Below are positions 25,152 through 33,609 of a stretch of DNA of 64,000 nucleotides, in pieces. Where the stretch lies: positions 1-64,000 of the forward strand of contig PNLP01000038.1 of NCBI GenBank assembly GCA_013823135.1. The letters run 5' to 3'. The notes under the pieces were generated by a model. The model searched no databases and was not told the origin of the DNA. It saw nothing but the letters and a program-made list of their open reading frames with translations. The stretch is from Planctomycetaceae bacterium (GTDB taxonomy: Bacteria > Planctomycetota > Planctomycetia > Gemmatales > Gemmataceae). The position numbers were made by a program, and so were the translations under genes. Every line of letters starts with the position of its first letter. Positions within the stretch are counted from its first letter, which is position 1.

Positions 25152-27014
25152 ATGCGAAAGCAACTCGTCTTCGTGTGCCTGATGTCAATGGCATGGTGCG
25201 CCGCCGCAGCCGGTCAACCGCCAGCAGTTCCGCTCGACTGGGCCAAGTTGCCTGTCGCGGGCGATGTCACCCGCGACGTGCAAAAGGCCCGATTGGGTGA
25301 TCTCCTCGACTTGGGCACTGGCAAGATCACGCTCACGCCGGCCGTCACACTGGGTAAGGCGGAGGCAAAAGGCGGGAAGCTTCACCTGACGATCACTGTC
25401 GAAGAGCCGGAACAAACGGTGCAGTTCGACAACCTTATCGGGGCGACCGGCAGTTACCAGCCGGTCGAGTTGAAGTCTCGGCCGATCGCCATCGAGAAGG
25501 CCAGCCACACGGAGCGTTTCATCCGTAAAGGTGTCCTGACTCTGGCAGTGCCGAAGCCCGAGGGTAAACGCGATGCACCTGCCGCGCCGGCGGTAAAGCC
25601 CAGCGTCGAGTGGGTCGATGGCGTGCCGGTCGGCGACGTGACCGCCGCGCTCGCGGCTACCATCAAAGGGGGCGTGCTGGACTTCGGCATTGGCAGAATC
25701 ACCCTGCCACCGGGCGTGACGCTGAAGCGGGCCGTGGTGACGGTCAAGAAGGACCCGCCGCTGACGAAGGTGCTGCTGCGGTTCACGCTGTCGGTGGACA
25801 AGCCGGACCAGACGGTGGCGTTCGAGGGGCTCAGCGGCTACCTTGAGACGAAGTACCACCCGGAGGCGGGCGAGGCCCGTTGGGTGTTGCTCATGGGCGC
25901 CAACAAGGACAACGCCTTCACTGTGCGGGAGCGGTTCGAGAAGAAGGGCGAGGTGGTGGCGGAGATGTGGAACACCGAACAGGTGCTCGCGCGCATGAAG
26001 CCGCACCTGCCGGCGCCAGTGGTCAATGCGGCGGCGAAGGGGGCGCCGGCCAAGGCCGAGCCGGTCGATCTGGCGAAGCTGCTGCCAGGCAAGGCCGAGG
26101 GGTACACCCCGCGCTCGGTGGAGTTCGCGCAGCTCGCCGCCGCGCTGTCGCCGCAGTACATCATGCCCGGCCGCAACACCGTCCGCCCGGAGGAGCAGCA
26201 GCAGCGCGAGGCGATGGCCGCCGCGCAGAAGTACCCGTCGCCGGAACTCCAGCGGTTCGTCAAGGAGATGACCGCGAAGGCGGACGCGGTCGCCAACCTG
26301 ACCGCCGCCGAGGCGCGCAAGGCGCTCTACGCACAGGCGATGGAGATCGACCAGGCCATCGCTCGGGGGGACTACACGCGGGTCGAGACGGAACGCACCG
26401 GCCGGTACGACACCGGACCGACCGGGCAGCAGATCCCGGTGTTCACGGAGAAGAGCCGCACCGTGGACTCGTCCGGCGGCGCCCGTGCCAGGGCCGCGGA
26501 GTTGCGTGCGCTGGCCAAGCAGCCGGATGCCGCGCTCCTCGAGGCGTACCGCAAGCACCTCAAGACCGATTCGATGTGGGACATCATGCTCGACGCCAAG
26601 GGCGTCTCGAACGACCCCAAGGTGGCGTACGGGCAGCTCTTCGACAACGGCTCGATGGCACTGGAGAAGGCCGCCGCCAAGGCGGCCGGGCCGAAGGCGG
26701 CGGGGCCTCTCGTGCGCCTCAGCCGGCTCGACGGCACGACCCTACAGGCGCGGAACGTTGGCACCAAGACGCTCACGGACGTTTACATCGAGATGCGCGT
26801 CGATTTCCGGGAACCGGGGGAGAGCAAGACGTTCGAGCCGGTGACGTTCCTCTTCGTGCCAGTGTGGAAGCCAGGCGAGGACCTCTTCTACCAACCGGTG
26901 GTGTACGGCGTGCGCCTGCAGCCGAAGCACGTCTTCACCGCTACGTACAACGTGTTCGCCGCCGAGGCCCACACCAAGGGGCAGAAGGTGACCTTCCCCG
27001 CGCCGAAGAAGTAA
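25152..27014 (+). CDS. Secreted hypothetical protein, 620 residues
   Basis: Signal peptide MRKQLVFVCLMSMAWCAAAAGQ. The N-terminal half has two similar beta-rich units, each with a DVT-xx-x-LGDLLDLGTGKITLTPAVTLGKAE type segment (about residues 38-65 and 160-190); the C-terminal half is Ala/Lys/Glu-rich helical, then a beta-rich end with RLDGTTLQARNVGTKTLTDVYIEMRVDF. GAGGGAG precedes the ATG. The gene starts 24 bases after the attC, so it could be a large second cassette, but no closing attC was found after it. Codons are notably more GC-rich after about 26000 than at the start. Function unknown. Confidence 0.75.
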   Translation: MRKQLVFVCLMSMAWCAAAAGQPPAVPLDWAKLPVAGDVTRDVQKARLGDLLDLGTGKITLTPAVTLGKAEAKGGKLHLTITVEEPEQTVQFDNLIGATGSYQPVELKSRPIAIEKASHTERFIRKGVLTLAVPKPEGKRDAPAAPAVKPSVEWVDGVPVGDVTAALAATIKGGVLDFGIGRITLPPGVTLKRAVVTVKKDPPLTKVLLRFTLSVDKPDQTVAFEGLSGYLETKYHPEAGEARWVLLMGANKDNAFTVRERFEKKGEVVAEMWNTEQVLARMKPHLPAPVVNAAAKGAPAKAEPVDLAKLLPGKAEGYTPRSVEFAQLAAALSPQYIMPGRNTVRPEEQQQREAMAAAQKYPSPELQRFVKEMTAKADAVANLTAAEARKALYAQAMEIDQAIARGDYTRVETERTGRYDTGPTGQQIPVFTEKSRTVDSSGGARARAAELRALAKQPDAALLEAYRKHLKTDSMWDIMLDAKGVSNDPKVAYGQLFDNGSMALEKAAAKAAGPKAAGPLVRLSRLDGTTLQARNVGTKTLTDVYIEMRVDFREPGESKTFEPVTFLFVPVWKPGEDLFYQPVVYGVRLQPKHVFTATYNVFAAEAHTKGQKVTFPAPKK

Positions 27015-27217
27015 GGGATCGGCGGCGAGCGATTGCCGCTGCCGAAGCTCGTCAGTGTCGGGAGGTGTTCCTCCTGCACGCCGCCCCAGATGCCGAACCC
27101 CTCTCATGGCCAACCGACTGCTCTGAAAATTCCAGCCAAGAAGGCGAGTAATCCCCCCACCCCCCAATCTCGGGGGTCACGATTGGTTTGGACAGGATCG
27201 CTTCCTTCTGGTTCGCG

Positions 27218-27493
27218 TCAAGCCATCGGTTGGCGTTCCAGCGTTACCTTATGACCCAATCTCTCGAGCCGTCGGACCAGATTGCGAACCTGTCGATCCG
27301 CACCCAGGCGGTCGAAGTAATCCCCACCCAGTTCCCGGTAGGTCGTCTGCTTCTTCAAGAACTGAAAAATCACCACCAACAGCGTGTGCCACAATGCCAC
27401 CAACGCACGCTTCCTCCCTCGGCGGCTGGACAGCCTCCGATACTGCGAACACGTATTTTGCAGCCGACGACGAGACCACCGGCCGCCACTCAC
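27218..27493 (-). pseudogene. IS110-type transposase C-terminal remnant
   Basis: About 90 residues remain. The segment RGRKRALVALWHTLLVVIF, then KKQTTYRELGGDYFD and VRNLVRRLERLGHKVTLE, matches the C-terminal end of IS110-family transposases (usual length around 340-400). The N-terminal DEDD domain is missing; upstream on the same strand the next sequence is the 3' end of a sulfatase gene, 28 bases away. So an insertion sequence was once inserted downstream of the sulfatase block, near the integron end, and has largely been lost. Confidence 0.78.
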
Positions 27494-27521
27494 CGGGTGC
27501 GCGGCCGGATGGACGTTGGCG

Positions 27522-28901
27522 TCACTTCTCCTTGCCCGGTCTGCCGCCGTTGTTGCCGAGCCGTTTCCACCAGTCCGGCCCCTCCTTTTCGACCTCCGCG
27601 TTGAGCTCCTTCAGTCGCTTTGTCATCGCGGCGAGGCGCTCCGTTTCCTTCCCGCTCAAGTCGGTCGCCTCCTTCGAGTCGGCCTTCAGGTTGTACAACT
27701 CGACCTTGCTGAAGTCCTGCGAAGCGAGGATCTTCCAGTCGCCGTCGCGGAGGGCCATGTGGAGGTTGTTCGGGGCCATGTTCAGCCGCCAGTAGAGCGG
27801 CACCTTGCGGTCCGCGCTCGCGACCGCGCCTTTCAGCAGCGGGAGCACGTCGGTTCCGTCGATCACCCGGTCCGCGGGCGGCTTCACCCCACAGACGCCG
27901 AGCACGGTGGGGAACATGTCGCTGCCGATCACCGGGCCGTCGGCGGTGGTGCCCGGCTTGATCTGCCCCGGCCAGCGGGCCATTCCGGGCACGCGGATGC
28001 CGCCCTCGTACATCGCCCGCTTCCGCCCACGAAGGCCGCCCGTGCTGCCGCGGGTGCGGTTCTTCAACCCGTCGCCCTCGGGACCGTTGTCCGACGTGAA
28101 GAACACGAACGTTGTGTCGGTCAACTTCTGCTCGTCGAGCGTCTTCATGAGTTTGCCGAAGGCGTGATCGAGTTGCGACACGTTCCCGTGGTGCTGGCGG
28201 AATTCCTCGTCGAGGTCCGCATAGGGTTTCTGGAACTCGGGGGAGGTTTCAATGGGCAGGTGCGGCTCGTGCGTCCACACGGCGAGGAAGAACGGCTTCG
28301 TCTTGTCCCGCTTGGTCGTCAGCCAGTCGATCGCTTCGTCGGCGACGAGCGGGGCCGAGAACCCTTCCAGCTTGCCGACCGGCTTGCCGTTGCGGACGAA
28401 GTTGGCGGGGTTCTTGTGGCTCGGCCCGGCGTTGTTCTGGGTTGCCATCCAGTGGTCGTACCCGTGGTCGCCGGGCTGCGGCTGGGCCGGGTCGTTGAAC
28501 TTGCCGTTGAGGTGCCACTTTCCGACGTGGCAGGTGGCGTAGCCGGCCTCCTTCAACAACTTGGGGAGCGTGATTTCGCTCGCCCGAAGGTGGACCTCGC
28601 TCCCCTCGGCGATCCAGGTGTAGACGCCGTTGCGGTGCGGGGTGCGGCCGGTCAGGATCGCCGACCGCGACGGCGAACACACGGCACTCGCGGCGTAGCA
28701 CTGCGTAAGGCGAACGCCCTCCTTGGCGAAGGCGTCGAGGTTCGGGGTCTTGATCCGCGGGTGGCCATAGCAGCCGAGGTCGCCGTACCCGAGGTCGTCG
28801 GCCAGGAAGATGACGATATTGGGTTTCGGCGGTTCGGCGGATTGCAAGGGTGAGGCAGCCGAGCCCAACAAAACCCCAACAAGAAGTAACCTGTGCATCA
28901 T
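27522..28901 (-). CDS. Sulfatase (S1 family)
   Basis: Protein of 459 residues with signal peptide, predicted periplasmic, hydrolysing sulfate esters. The metal site ADDLGYGDLGCYG is at residues 34-46 and the modification motif CSPSRSAILTGR starts at Cys75, the residue converted to formylglycine. Further conserved parts are GKWHLNG, FTSDNGPEG and RVPGMARWPG. GGAGG precedes the paired ATGATG. Last gene of the sulfatase block. Substrate cannot be told from sequence; a polysaccharide sulfate is likely by context. Confidence 0.94.
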   Translation of the reverse strand: MMHRLLLVGVLLGSAASPLQSAEPPKPNIVIFLADDLGYGDLGCYGHPRIKTPNLDAFAKEGVRLTQCYAASAVCSPSRSAILTGRTPHRNGVYTWIAEGSEVHLRASEITLPKLLKEAGYATCHVGKWHLNGKFNDPAQPQPGDHGYDHWMATQNNAGPSHKNPANFVRNGKPVGKLEGFSAPLVADEAIDWLTTKRDKTKPFFLAVWTHEPHLPIETSPEFQKPYADLDEEFRQHHGNVSQLDHAFGKLMKTLDEQKLTDTTFVFFTSDNGPEGDGLKNRTRGSTGGLRGRKRAMYEGGIRVPGMARWPGQIKPGTTADGPVIGSDMFPTVLGVCGVKPPADRVIDGTDVLPLLKGAVASADRKVPLYWRLNMAPNNLHMALRDGDWKILASQDFSKVELYNLKADSKEATDLSGKETERLAAMTKRLKELNAEVEKEGPDWWKRLGNNGGRPGKEK

Positions 28902-28913
28902 GAGTCCTCCGGG

Positions 28914-30377
28914 TCATTTCGGCGGGGTATTTTGTTTCCAGCCCGCCGCGAGTTGTTTCGTTAGTTGGTCCAACACCGTCTTGTTCGCCGCGTCGCCCGC
29001 GACGTTCCGATCCTCGTTCGGGTCGGTCTGGTGGTCGTAAAGTTCGCGGGCGACGACTCCGGTGCCGTCCCGCTTCCGCCACTCGACGTAGCGGTAGCGC
29101 TCCGTGCGAACCGCGTAGCCCATCAGTGGGCCGGTCTCCTTGCTGCCGCGTGGGTACTGGCTAAACGCTACGGCCTTCCACGGTTTGTTTGGGTCGTCCA
29201 GCAACGGGGCAAAACTGTACCCCTCCACGCCGTCCGGCTTCGGCAGTCCGCACACTTCCGCAAGCGTCGGGTAGATGTCCACGAACTCGACCAGGGCGCT
29301 GGTGGGCTTCGCCACCACTTTCTGGCCGGGCGCGCTCATGACGAGTGCCGCTCGCGTCGCCAGTTCGTAGTTCGTGTGCTTGCACCACATGCCGTGGTCG
29401 CCGAGGTGCCAGCCGTGGTCGCCCCACAGAACCACCACGGTGTCGTCAGCGAAACCTTGTTCCCTCAGTGCGTCCAGCACGCGACCGACCTGCGCATCCA
29501 TGTAACTCACCGCGGCGTAGTACCCGTGAACAAGCTTGCGGGCCGTGTCCTTGGGGACCGGGCCGGTCTTCGGGATGTCGTGGTAGGCTCGCAATTCGCC
29601 ACCGAACTGCGGAGCGAAAACGGGAGCGTCCTTCGGCGGATCAGCGGTTTCGGCGACGGGCAACTTGGCCGGGTCGTAGAGGTCCCAGTACTTCTTCGGA
29701 GCCACGAACGGCAGGTGTGGCTTGATGAACCCGACCGCGAGGAAGAACGGCTCCTTCTGACCCTTGCGGCTCTTCAGAATCTCGAGCGCACGGTTCGCAG
29801 TCCAGCCGTCGTTGAGGGCGTCGTCGGCAACCGCAGGTGCCTCGAACGGCAACCCGCGCACTCGCGACTCGTCCTCCTTGTTGGCTTTCGCCTTGGCCTT
29901 CAGATCAGTGAAGAGTTTTAGACCATCGGGACCGAAGTTCGGACCCTTGGTCGCCTCCCACGGCACACTCCACGATGGCTTGTCGTCGTACCCGCCGTGG
30001 TAGATCTTGCCGACACCGTGGGCGTAGTACCCGTTTTGCTTGAAGTGCTGAGGCAGCGTGACAACATCGGGCAGGGCCTTCCGGAAGTGCGTGACGAGGT
30101 CATAGACCTTCGTGCTATCCGGCCGGCGGCCGGTCAGAAGCGACGACCGGGAAGGACTACACACGGCCTGCTGGCAATACGCCCGGTTGAACACCGTGCC
30201 GCGTGCTGCCAGTTTGTCGATGTTCGGCGTCTTCGCGTGGGGGTCGCCGGCGCACGCGAGTGCCGGCCGGAGGTCGTCCACCGCGATGAACAGCACGTTC
30301 GGTTTCTTCGGCGGGTCGGCGGCGCCCGCGTTGGCCGTCGAGCACAGGGCCGCGGACAGAACCAGAATCGCCCTCAT
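28914..30377 (-). CDS. Sulfatase, iduronate-2-sulfatase-like
   Basis: Protein of 487 residues from the ATG at 30377, which overlaps the stop of the preceding sulfatase by four bases, so the two are translationally coupled. Signal peptide at the N-terminus. AVDDLRPALACAG and CSPSRSSLLTGRRPDSTKVYD (formylglycine Cys73) follow the pattern of iduronate-2-sulfatase-like enzymes, as do GKIYHGG, GFIKPHLPF and LWGDHGWHLGDHGMW. Periplasmic sulfate-ester hydrolase, substrate inferred only at subfamily level. Confidence 0.93.
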   Translation of the reverse strand: MRAILVLSAALCSTANAGAADPPKKPNVLFIAVDDLRPALACAGDPHAKTPNIDKLAARGTVFNRAYCQQAVCSPSRSSLLTGRRPDSTKVYDLVTHFRKALPDVVTLPQHFKQNGYYAHGVGKIYHGGYDDKPSWSVPWEATKGPNFGPDGLKLFTDLKAKAKANKEDESRVRGLPFEAPAVADDALNDGWTANRALEILKSRKGQKEPFFLAVGFIKPHLPFVAPKKYWDLYDPAKLPVAETADPPKDAPVFAPQFGGELRAYHDIPKTGPVPKDTARKLVHGYYAAVSYMDAQVGRVLDALREQGFADDTVVVLWGDHGWHLGDHGMWCKHTNYELATRAALVMSAPGQKVVAKPTSALVEFVDIYPTLAEVCGLPKPDGVEGYSFAPLLDDPNKPWKAVAFSQYPRGSKETGPLMGYAVRTERYRYVEWRKRDGTGVVARELYDHQTDPNEDRNVAGDAANKTVLDQLTKQLAAGWKQNTPPK

Positions 30378-31780
30378 CGCTTGGCCCCCGTCTCGGTGGT
30401 CTTGATCAGCGCCGACAGTTCGCCGCGCGTCTTCGCCATCTCCGGCTTGTCCGCGAGGTTGACCCACTCGCCAGGATCGACCTCGTGGTCGTAAAGTTCC
30501 GCGCCTTTACTGCCGCCGTCCCACTCGGTGTACCGGTACCGCTCGGTGCGGACCGACCGCCCGAGCACCGGCCCCCGCTTGACGACGGTCAGCGCCGCCC
30601 GCTTGGGCTTCCGTATCGGGTCGCCGAGTACCTCGCGGAAGCTCGCGCCCTCGAGTTGCTTCGGCACGTTCTTGAGGTCGCACAGGTCGGCCAGGGTCGG
30701 GTAAAGGTCGATGAACTCCGCGAGCGCTGGCGTCGGCGTGCCGTTCCCCTTCGCACCCGGCACGCGCACGATCAGGGGCGTGCGGCAACTCCTCTCGAAG
30801 AGCGTGTTCTTGTTCCACCAGTTCCGCACCCCGAGTTCGTAGCCGTGGTCGCCGATAAAGACCACGATCGTGTTCTCGCTCAATTTGTTCTTGTCGAGCG
30901 CGTCGAGCAGCCGCCCCACCTGCGCGTCCATGAAGCTGACGCCGGCGTAGTAGGCGTGCAGGAACTCGCGCCGCTCCTTGTCCGTGAACGCGTCGAACGC
31001 GACCGCGAGTGCGCCGCCGCCGCCGAGCGAGAGCGAGTACGGCGGCTTGTACCCGTCGGGCGATTTCGGGAGGTCGAACTTGCTCGGGTCGTAGAGGTCG
31101 AAGTATTTCTTCGGCGACTGGAACGGGTCGTGCGGGCGATAGAACCCGACCGCGAGGAACAGCGGTTTCTCACGCCCCGCGCCGAGCACCTTCACGGCCT
31201 CGTCCGCGAGTTGCCCGTCGGCCTGTTCGGCGTCCCCCCCTTCGGCCGCGAGCCACCGGCACCACGTCAGCGCCCCGCCGGTCAAGTTGCGGCCCTCGCC
31301 CTTGTTCCCCGCGGCGGTTGTCTGGCCATAGAGCACGCGATCGAACGACTTCGGGTCGTCCATCTCCTTCTTCGTGTCGTCCGGCGACAGTCCGCGGTGG
31401 AACACCTTACCAAGTCCGATCGCCTCGTAGCCGTTTTGGCGGAACAGTTCGGGAAGCGTGACCGCGTCCGGTACGGTCTTCCGGAAGTGCGTCGCGTTGT
31501 CCATGACGCGGGTGGTGGTCGGCCGCAAGCCCGTGAGGAACGAGGTGCGACTCGGGTTGCACACGGGGTACTGCACGTATGCGCGGTCGAACCGCACCCC
31601 GGTCGCGGCGAGCCGGTCGATGTTCGGCGACTTCACAACCTTGTGGCCGTAGCACCCGAGGTCGCAGTTCAGGTCGTCGGAGACGATGAACAGGACGTTC
31701 GGCGGCTTCGGCTGCTCGGCGGCGTGGGCCGGGGACAGCGCCAGGGCTGCCAGTACGAGTGCGAACGTGTTGCGGAGCAT
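30374..31780 (-). CDS. Sulfatase, iduronate-2-sulfatase-like
   Basis: Protein of 468 residues with signal peptide. Active-site motif CNPSRTSFLTGLRPTTTRV with Cys74, an accepted C-x-P-x-R variant; also VSDDLNCDLGCYG, GFYRPHDPF and GDHGYELGVRNWWNKNT. Similar in layout to its downstream neighbour, with which it overlaps by four bases, suggesting an old duplication. No strong ribosome site before the ATG at 31780, consistent with coupling from the upstream gene 21 bases away. Confidence 0.93.
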   Translation of the reverse strand: MLRNTFALVLAALALSPAHAAEQPKPPNVLFIVSDDLNCDLGCYGHKVVKSPNIDRLAATGVRFDRAYVQYPVCNPSRTSFLTGLRPTTTRVMDNATHFRKTVPDAVTLPELFRQNGYEAIGLGKVFHRGLSPDDTKKEMDDPKSFDRVLYGQTTAAGNKGEGRNLTGGALTWCRWLAAEGGDAEQADGQLADEAVKVLGAGREKPLFLAVGFYRPHDPFQSPKKYFDLYDPSKFDLPKSPDGYKPPYSLSLGGGGALAVAFDAFTDKERREFLHAYYAGVSFMDAQVGRLLDALDKNKLSENTIVVFIGDHGYELGVRNWWNKNTLFERSCRTPLIVRVPGAKGNGTPTPALAEFIDLYPTLADLCDLKNVPKQLEGASFREVLGDPIRKPKRAALTVVKRGPVLGRSVRTERYRYTEWDGGSKGAELYDHEVDPGEWVNLADKPEMAKTRGELSALIKTTETGAKR

Positions 31781-31801
31781 GGCAGTCTGTCCGTGATGGG
31801 G

Positions 31802-33187
31802 TCACTTCTTGTTCGGCGCCGGCATCGGCGCCGCGATCGTCTTGCGCCACGCGACGAGTTTCGCGTGTAACTCGGTCACCTTGTCCGGGTGCTTCTCGGC
31901 CAGATTCGTCGCCTGCGACTCGTCGGCGCGGAGATCATACAACTCTTTCTTGCCGTCTTCGAAGAACTCGATCAGCTTCCAGTCGCCGGAACGGATTGCT
32001 CCCGCCGGGGTCGTCCGCCACGTTCCCTGACCTGCGCCGAGGTAACCGGGAAAGTGCCAGAACAAATCGCGGGTCGGGGCGTTCTTGCCGCCGCTGGCGA
32101 AGCACCCGAGCATGCTCACACCGTCGAGTGTCTGGTTCTTGGGAGGCTTCGCACCACTCAACTCGATGAGCGTGGGGAGGAGATCGACACTGATGATCGG
32201 GGTGTCGGTGATCCCGGTGGGCACCTTGCCGGGCCAGCGGACGATCCACGGCACCCGAACGCCGCCTTCGTAGAGCGAACCCTTGCCCGAGCGGAGCGGG
32301 GCGTTGTCGGTGATGTCGCCTGCTTTCTTCAGTCCCTCGCGGACGTACCCACCGACCCCGCCGTTGTCGCTACTGAAGATCACGATTGTGTTCTCAGTCA
32401 GCTTGAGTTCCTCCAGGGTGGCCACAACTCGGCCGACACTTTCGTCTACGCTAGCGATCATCGCAGCGTAGGTCGGATCGCTGTGCCCACCGGCAGTCGG
32501 TTGCCCCTTGAATTTGGCGACGAGGTCGGGTTTCGCTTCGAATGGCGAGTGGACTCCGAAGTGTGGCAGGTACAAGAAGAACGGCTTCTCCTTATTCTGC
32601 TCGATGAAATCGACGGCCTTGTCGGTGAGGAAGTCCGCGAGGTAGGTGCCCTTCGGGTACTCGACTTTCGGCTGCGTGACGAAGTCGAAGTGTTTGCCCA
32701 TCGACACGATTGCCTGATCAAAGCCGCGCTTCGACGGGTGGTGAGCGTCGTCCTGGCCGAGGTGCCACTTGCCGAACATGCCGGTCGCGTACCCGGCGGA
32801 CTTCATGACGTCGCCGATCGTACTGCGGTTGAGCGGGAGCTTCTCGAGATTGTCCACCGGCCGCAACGGGCGAGACTTCCAGTCAAAGCGATTGATCCCG
32901 CCGACGGTGTAGATGCCGGTTCGCGGCCCGTACTGACCGGTCATGAGCGCCGCCCGAGTCGGCTGGCAGTTCGGGCCGCAGGTGTACCCTTGGGTGAACC
33001 GCAATCCGGCCGCCGCAAGCTTGTCGATGTTCGGCGTCTTGTAATACTTCGACCCCTGACACCCGAGGTCGGTCCAGCCGAGGTCGTCTGCCAGGATGAA
33101 CACGACGTTCGGCTTCTTCGGGGTCTCATCCGCGATCGCGGAAGACAGGGAAGCCGTCACCGCAGCGAGCGAGAGCAGGAAACGCAT
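31802..33187 (-). CDS. Sulfatase
   Basis: Protein of 461 residues with signal peptide (MRFLLSLAAVTASLSSAIA). ADDLGWTDLGCQG and the active-site motif CQPTRAALMTGQYGPRTG, with Cys as formylglycine precursor, place it in family S1, arylsulfatase-like. GKWHLGQ, FSSDNGG and RVPWIVRWPGK are conserved. The ATG at 33187 has GGAGA about 7 bases upstream; a GTG directly before it is an alternative. Upstream lies a decayed module. Confidence 0.93.
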   Translation of the reverse strand: MRFLLSLAAVTASLSSAIADETPKKPNVVFILADDLGWTDLGCQGSKYYKTPNIDKLAAAGLRFTQGYTCGPNCQPTRAALMTGQYGPRTGIYTVGGINRFDWKSRPLRPVDNLEKLPLNRSTIGDVMKSAGYATGMFGKWHLGQDDAHHPSKRGFDQAIVSMGKHFDFVTQPKVEYPKGTYLADFLTDKAVDFIEQNKEKPFFLYLPHFGVHSPFEAKPDLVAKFKGQPTAGGHSDPTYAAMIASVDESVGRVVATLEELKLTENTIVIFSSDNGGVGGYVREGLKKAGDITDNAPLRSGKGSLYEGGVRVPWIVRWPGKVPTGITDTPIISVDLLPTLIELSGAKPPKNQTLDGVSMLGCFASGGKNAPTRDLFWHFPGYLGAGQGTWRTTPAGAIRSGDWKLIEFFEDGKKELYDLRADESQATNLAEKHPDKVTELHAKLVAWRKTIAAPMPAPNKK

Positions 33188-33190
33188 CAC

Positions 33191-33585
33191 ATCTTCTCCG
33201 GAGCGGGGCGGTCCAGTTCTTGAGCGTCTTGCCGTGCTTGTCCTTCACGTGATCTCGTCGAGTCCGCAACCCGGTGGTTGCCCTCTCAGCGGGTAACTTC
33301 GCCTCGTAACGCCGCCACTCACCGTTGTGCTTCGGCTCGAAAGTGACGGAACGGTCGAGGTGAAGTTCCTTGTCGTCCGCGTTCGCCCGGAACACCTACC
33401 CCGAACTGCGGCTGTTTGAAACCATCTCGAAACTGATGGCGAACGGCCCCACCGGCCCACCGCTTGCGGGTGCTGCTGTGGGGTCGACGCCGGTGGACAT
33501 GAGAAGGTAAACCCCGTCCTTCGTTTCGAGTTTCGCGTCCTTGGTCGCAGTCCAGCCGGGAACGCCCGCCATGGCCATTGCACAG
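33191..33585 (-). pseudogene. Decayed carbohydrate-binding-like module
   Basis: Read on the minus strand, conserved-looking pieces appear in order in shifting frames: GWTATKDAKLETKDGVYLL and GPFAISFEMVSNSRSSG (33396-33578), then VFRANADDKELHL and VTFEPKHNGEWRRYEAKLPAE, then HVKDKHGKTLKNW. They resemble a beta-sandwich module that planctomycete sulfatases or hydrolases often carry at the C-terminus. Frames break at about 33395 and again near 33250. It is a fragment of a lost gene between the DUF1501 gene and a sulfatase. Confidence 0.6.
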
Positions 33586-33609
33586 GACGCGAATGGACCG
33601 GACTCGGCG

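Noticed and set aside
25185..26558. Long minus-strand open frame of 457 codons
   Set aside because: It lies antisense to the 620-residue secreted protein, is Arg/Leu/His-rich as expected for the shadow of a GC-rich gene, and has no recognisable motif.
27092..27240. GCCGAAC at 27092 as the start of a second attC
   Set aside because: No GTTCGGC partner or hairpin was found within 200 bases.
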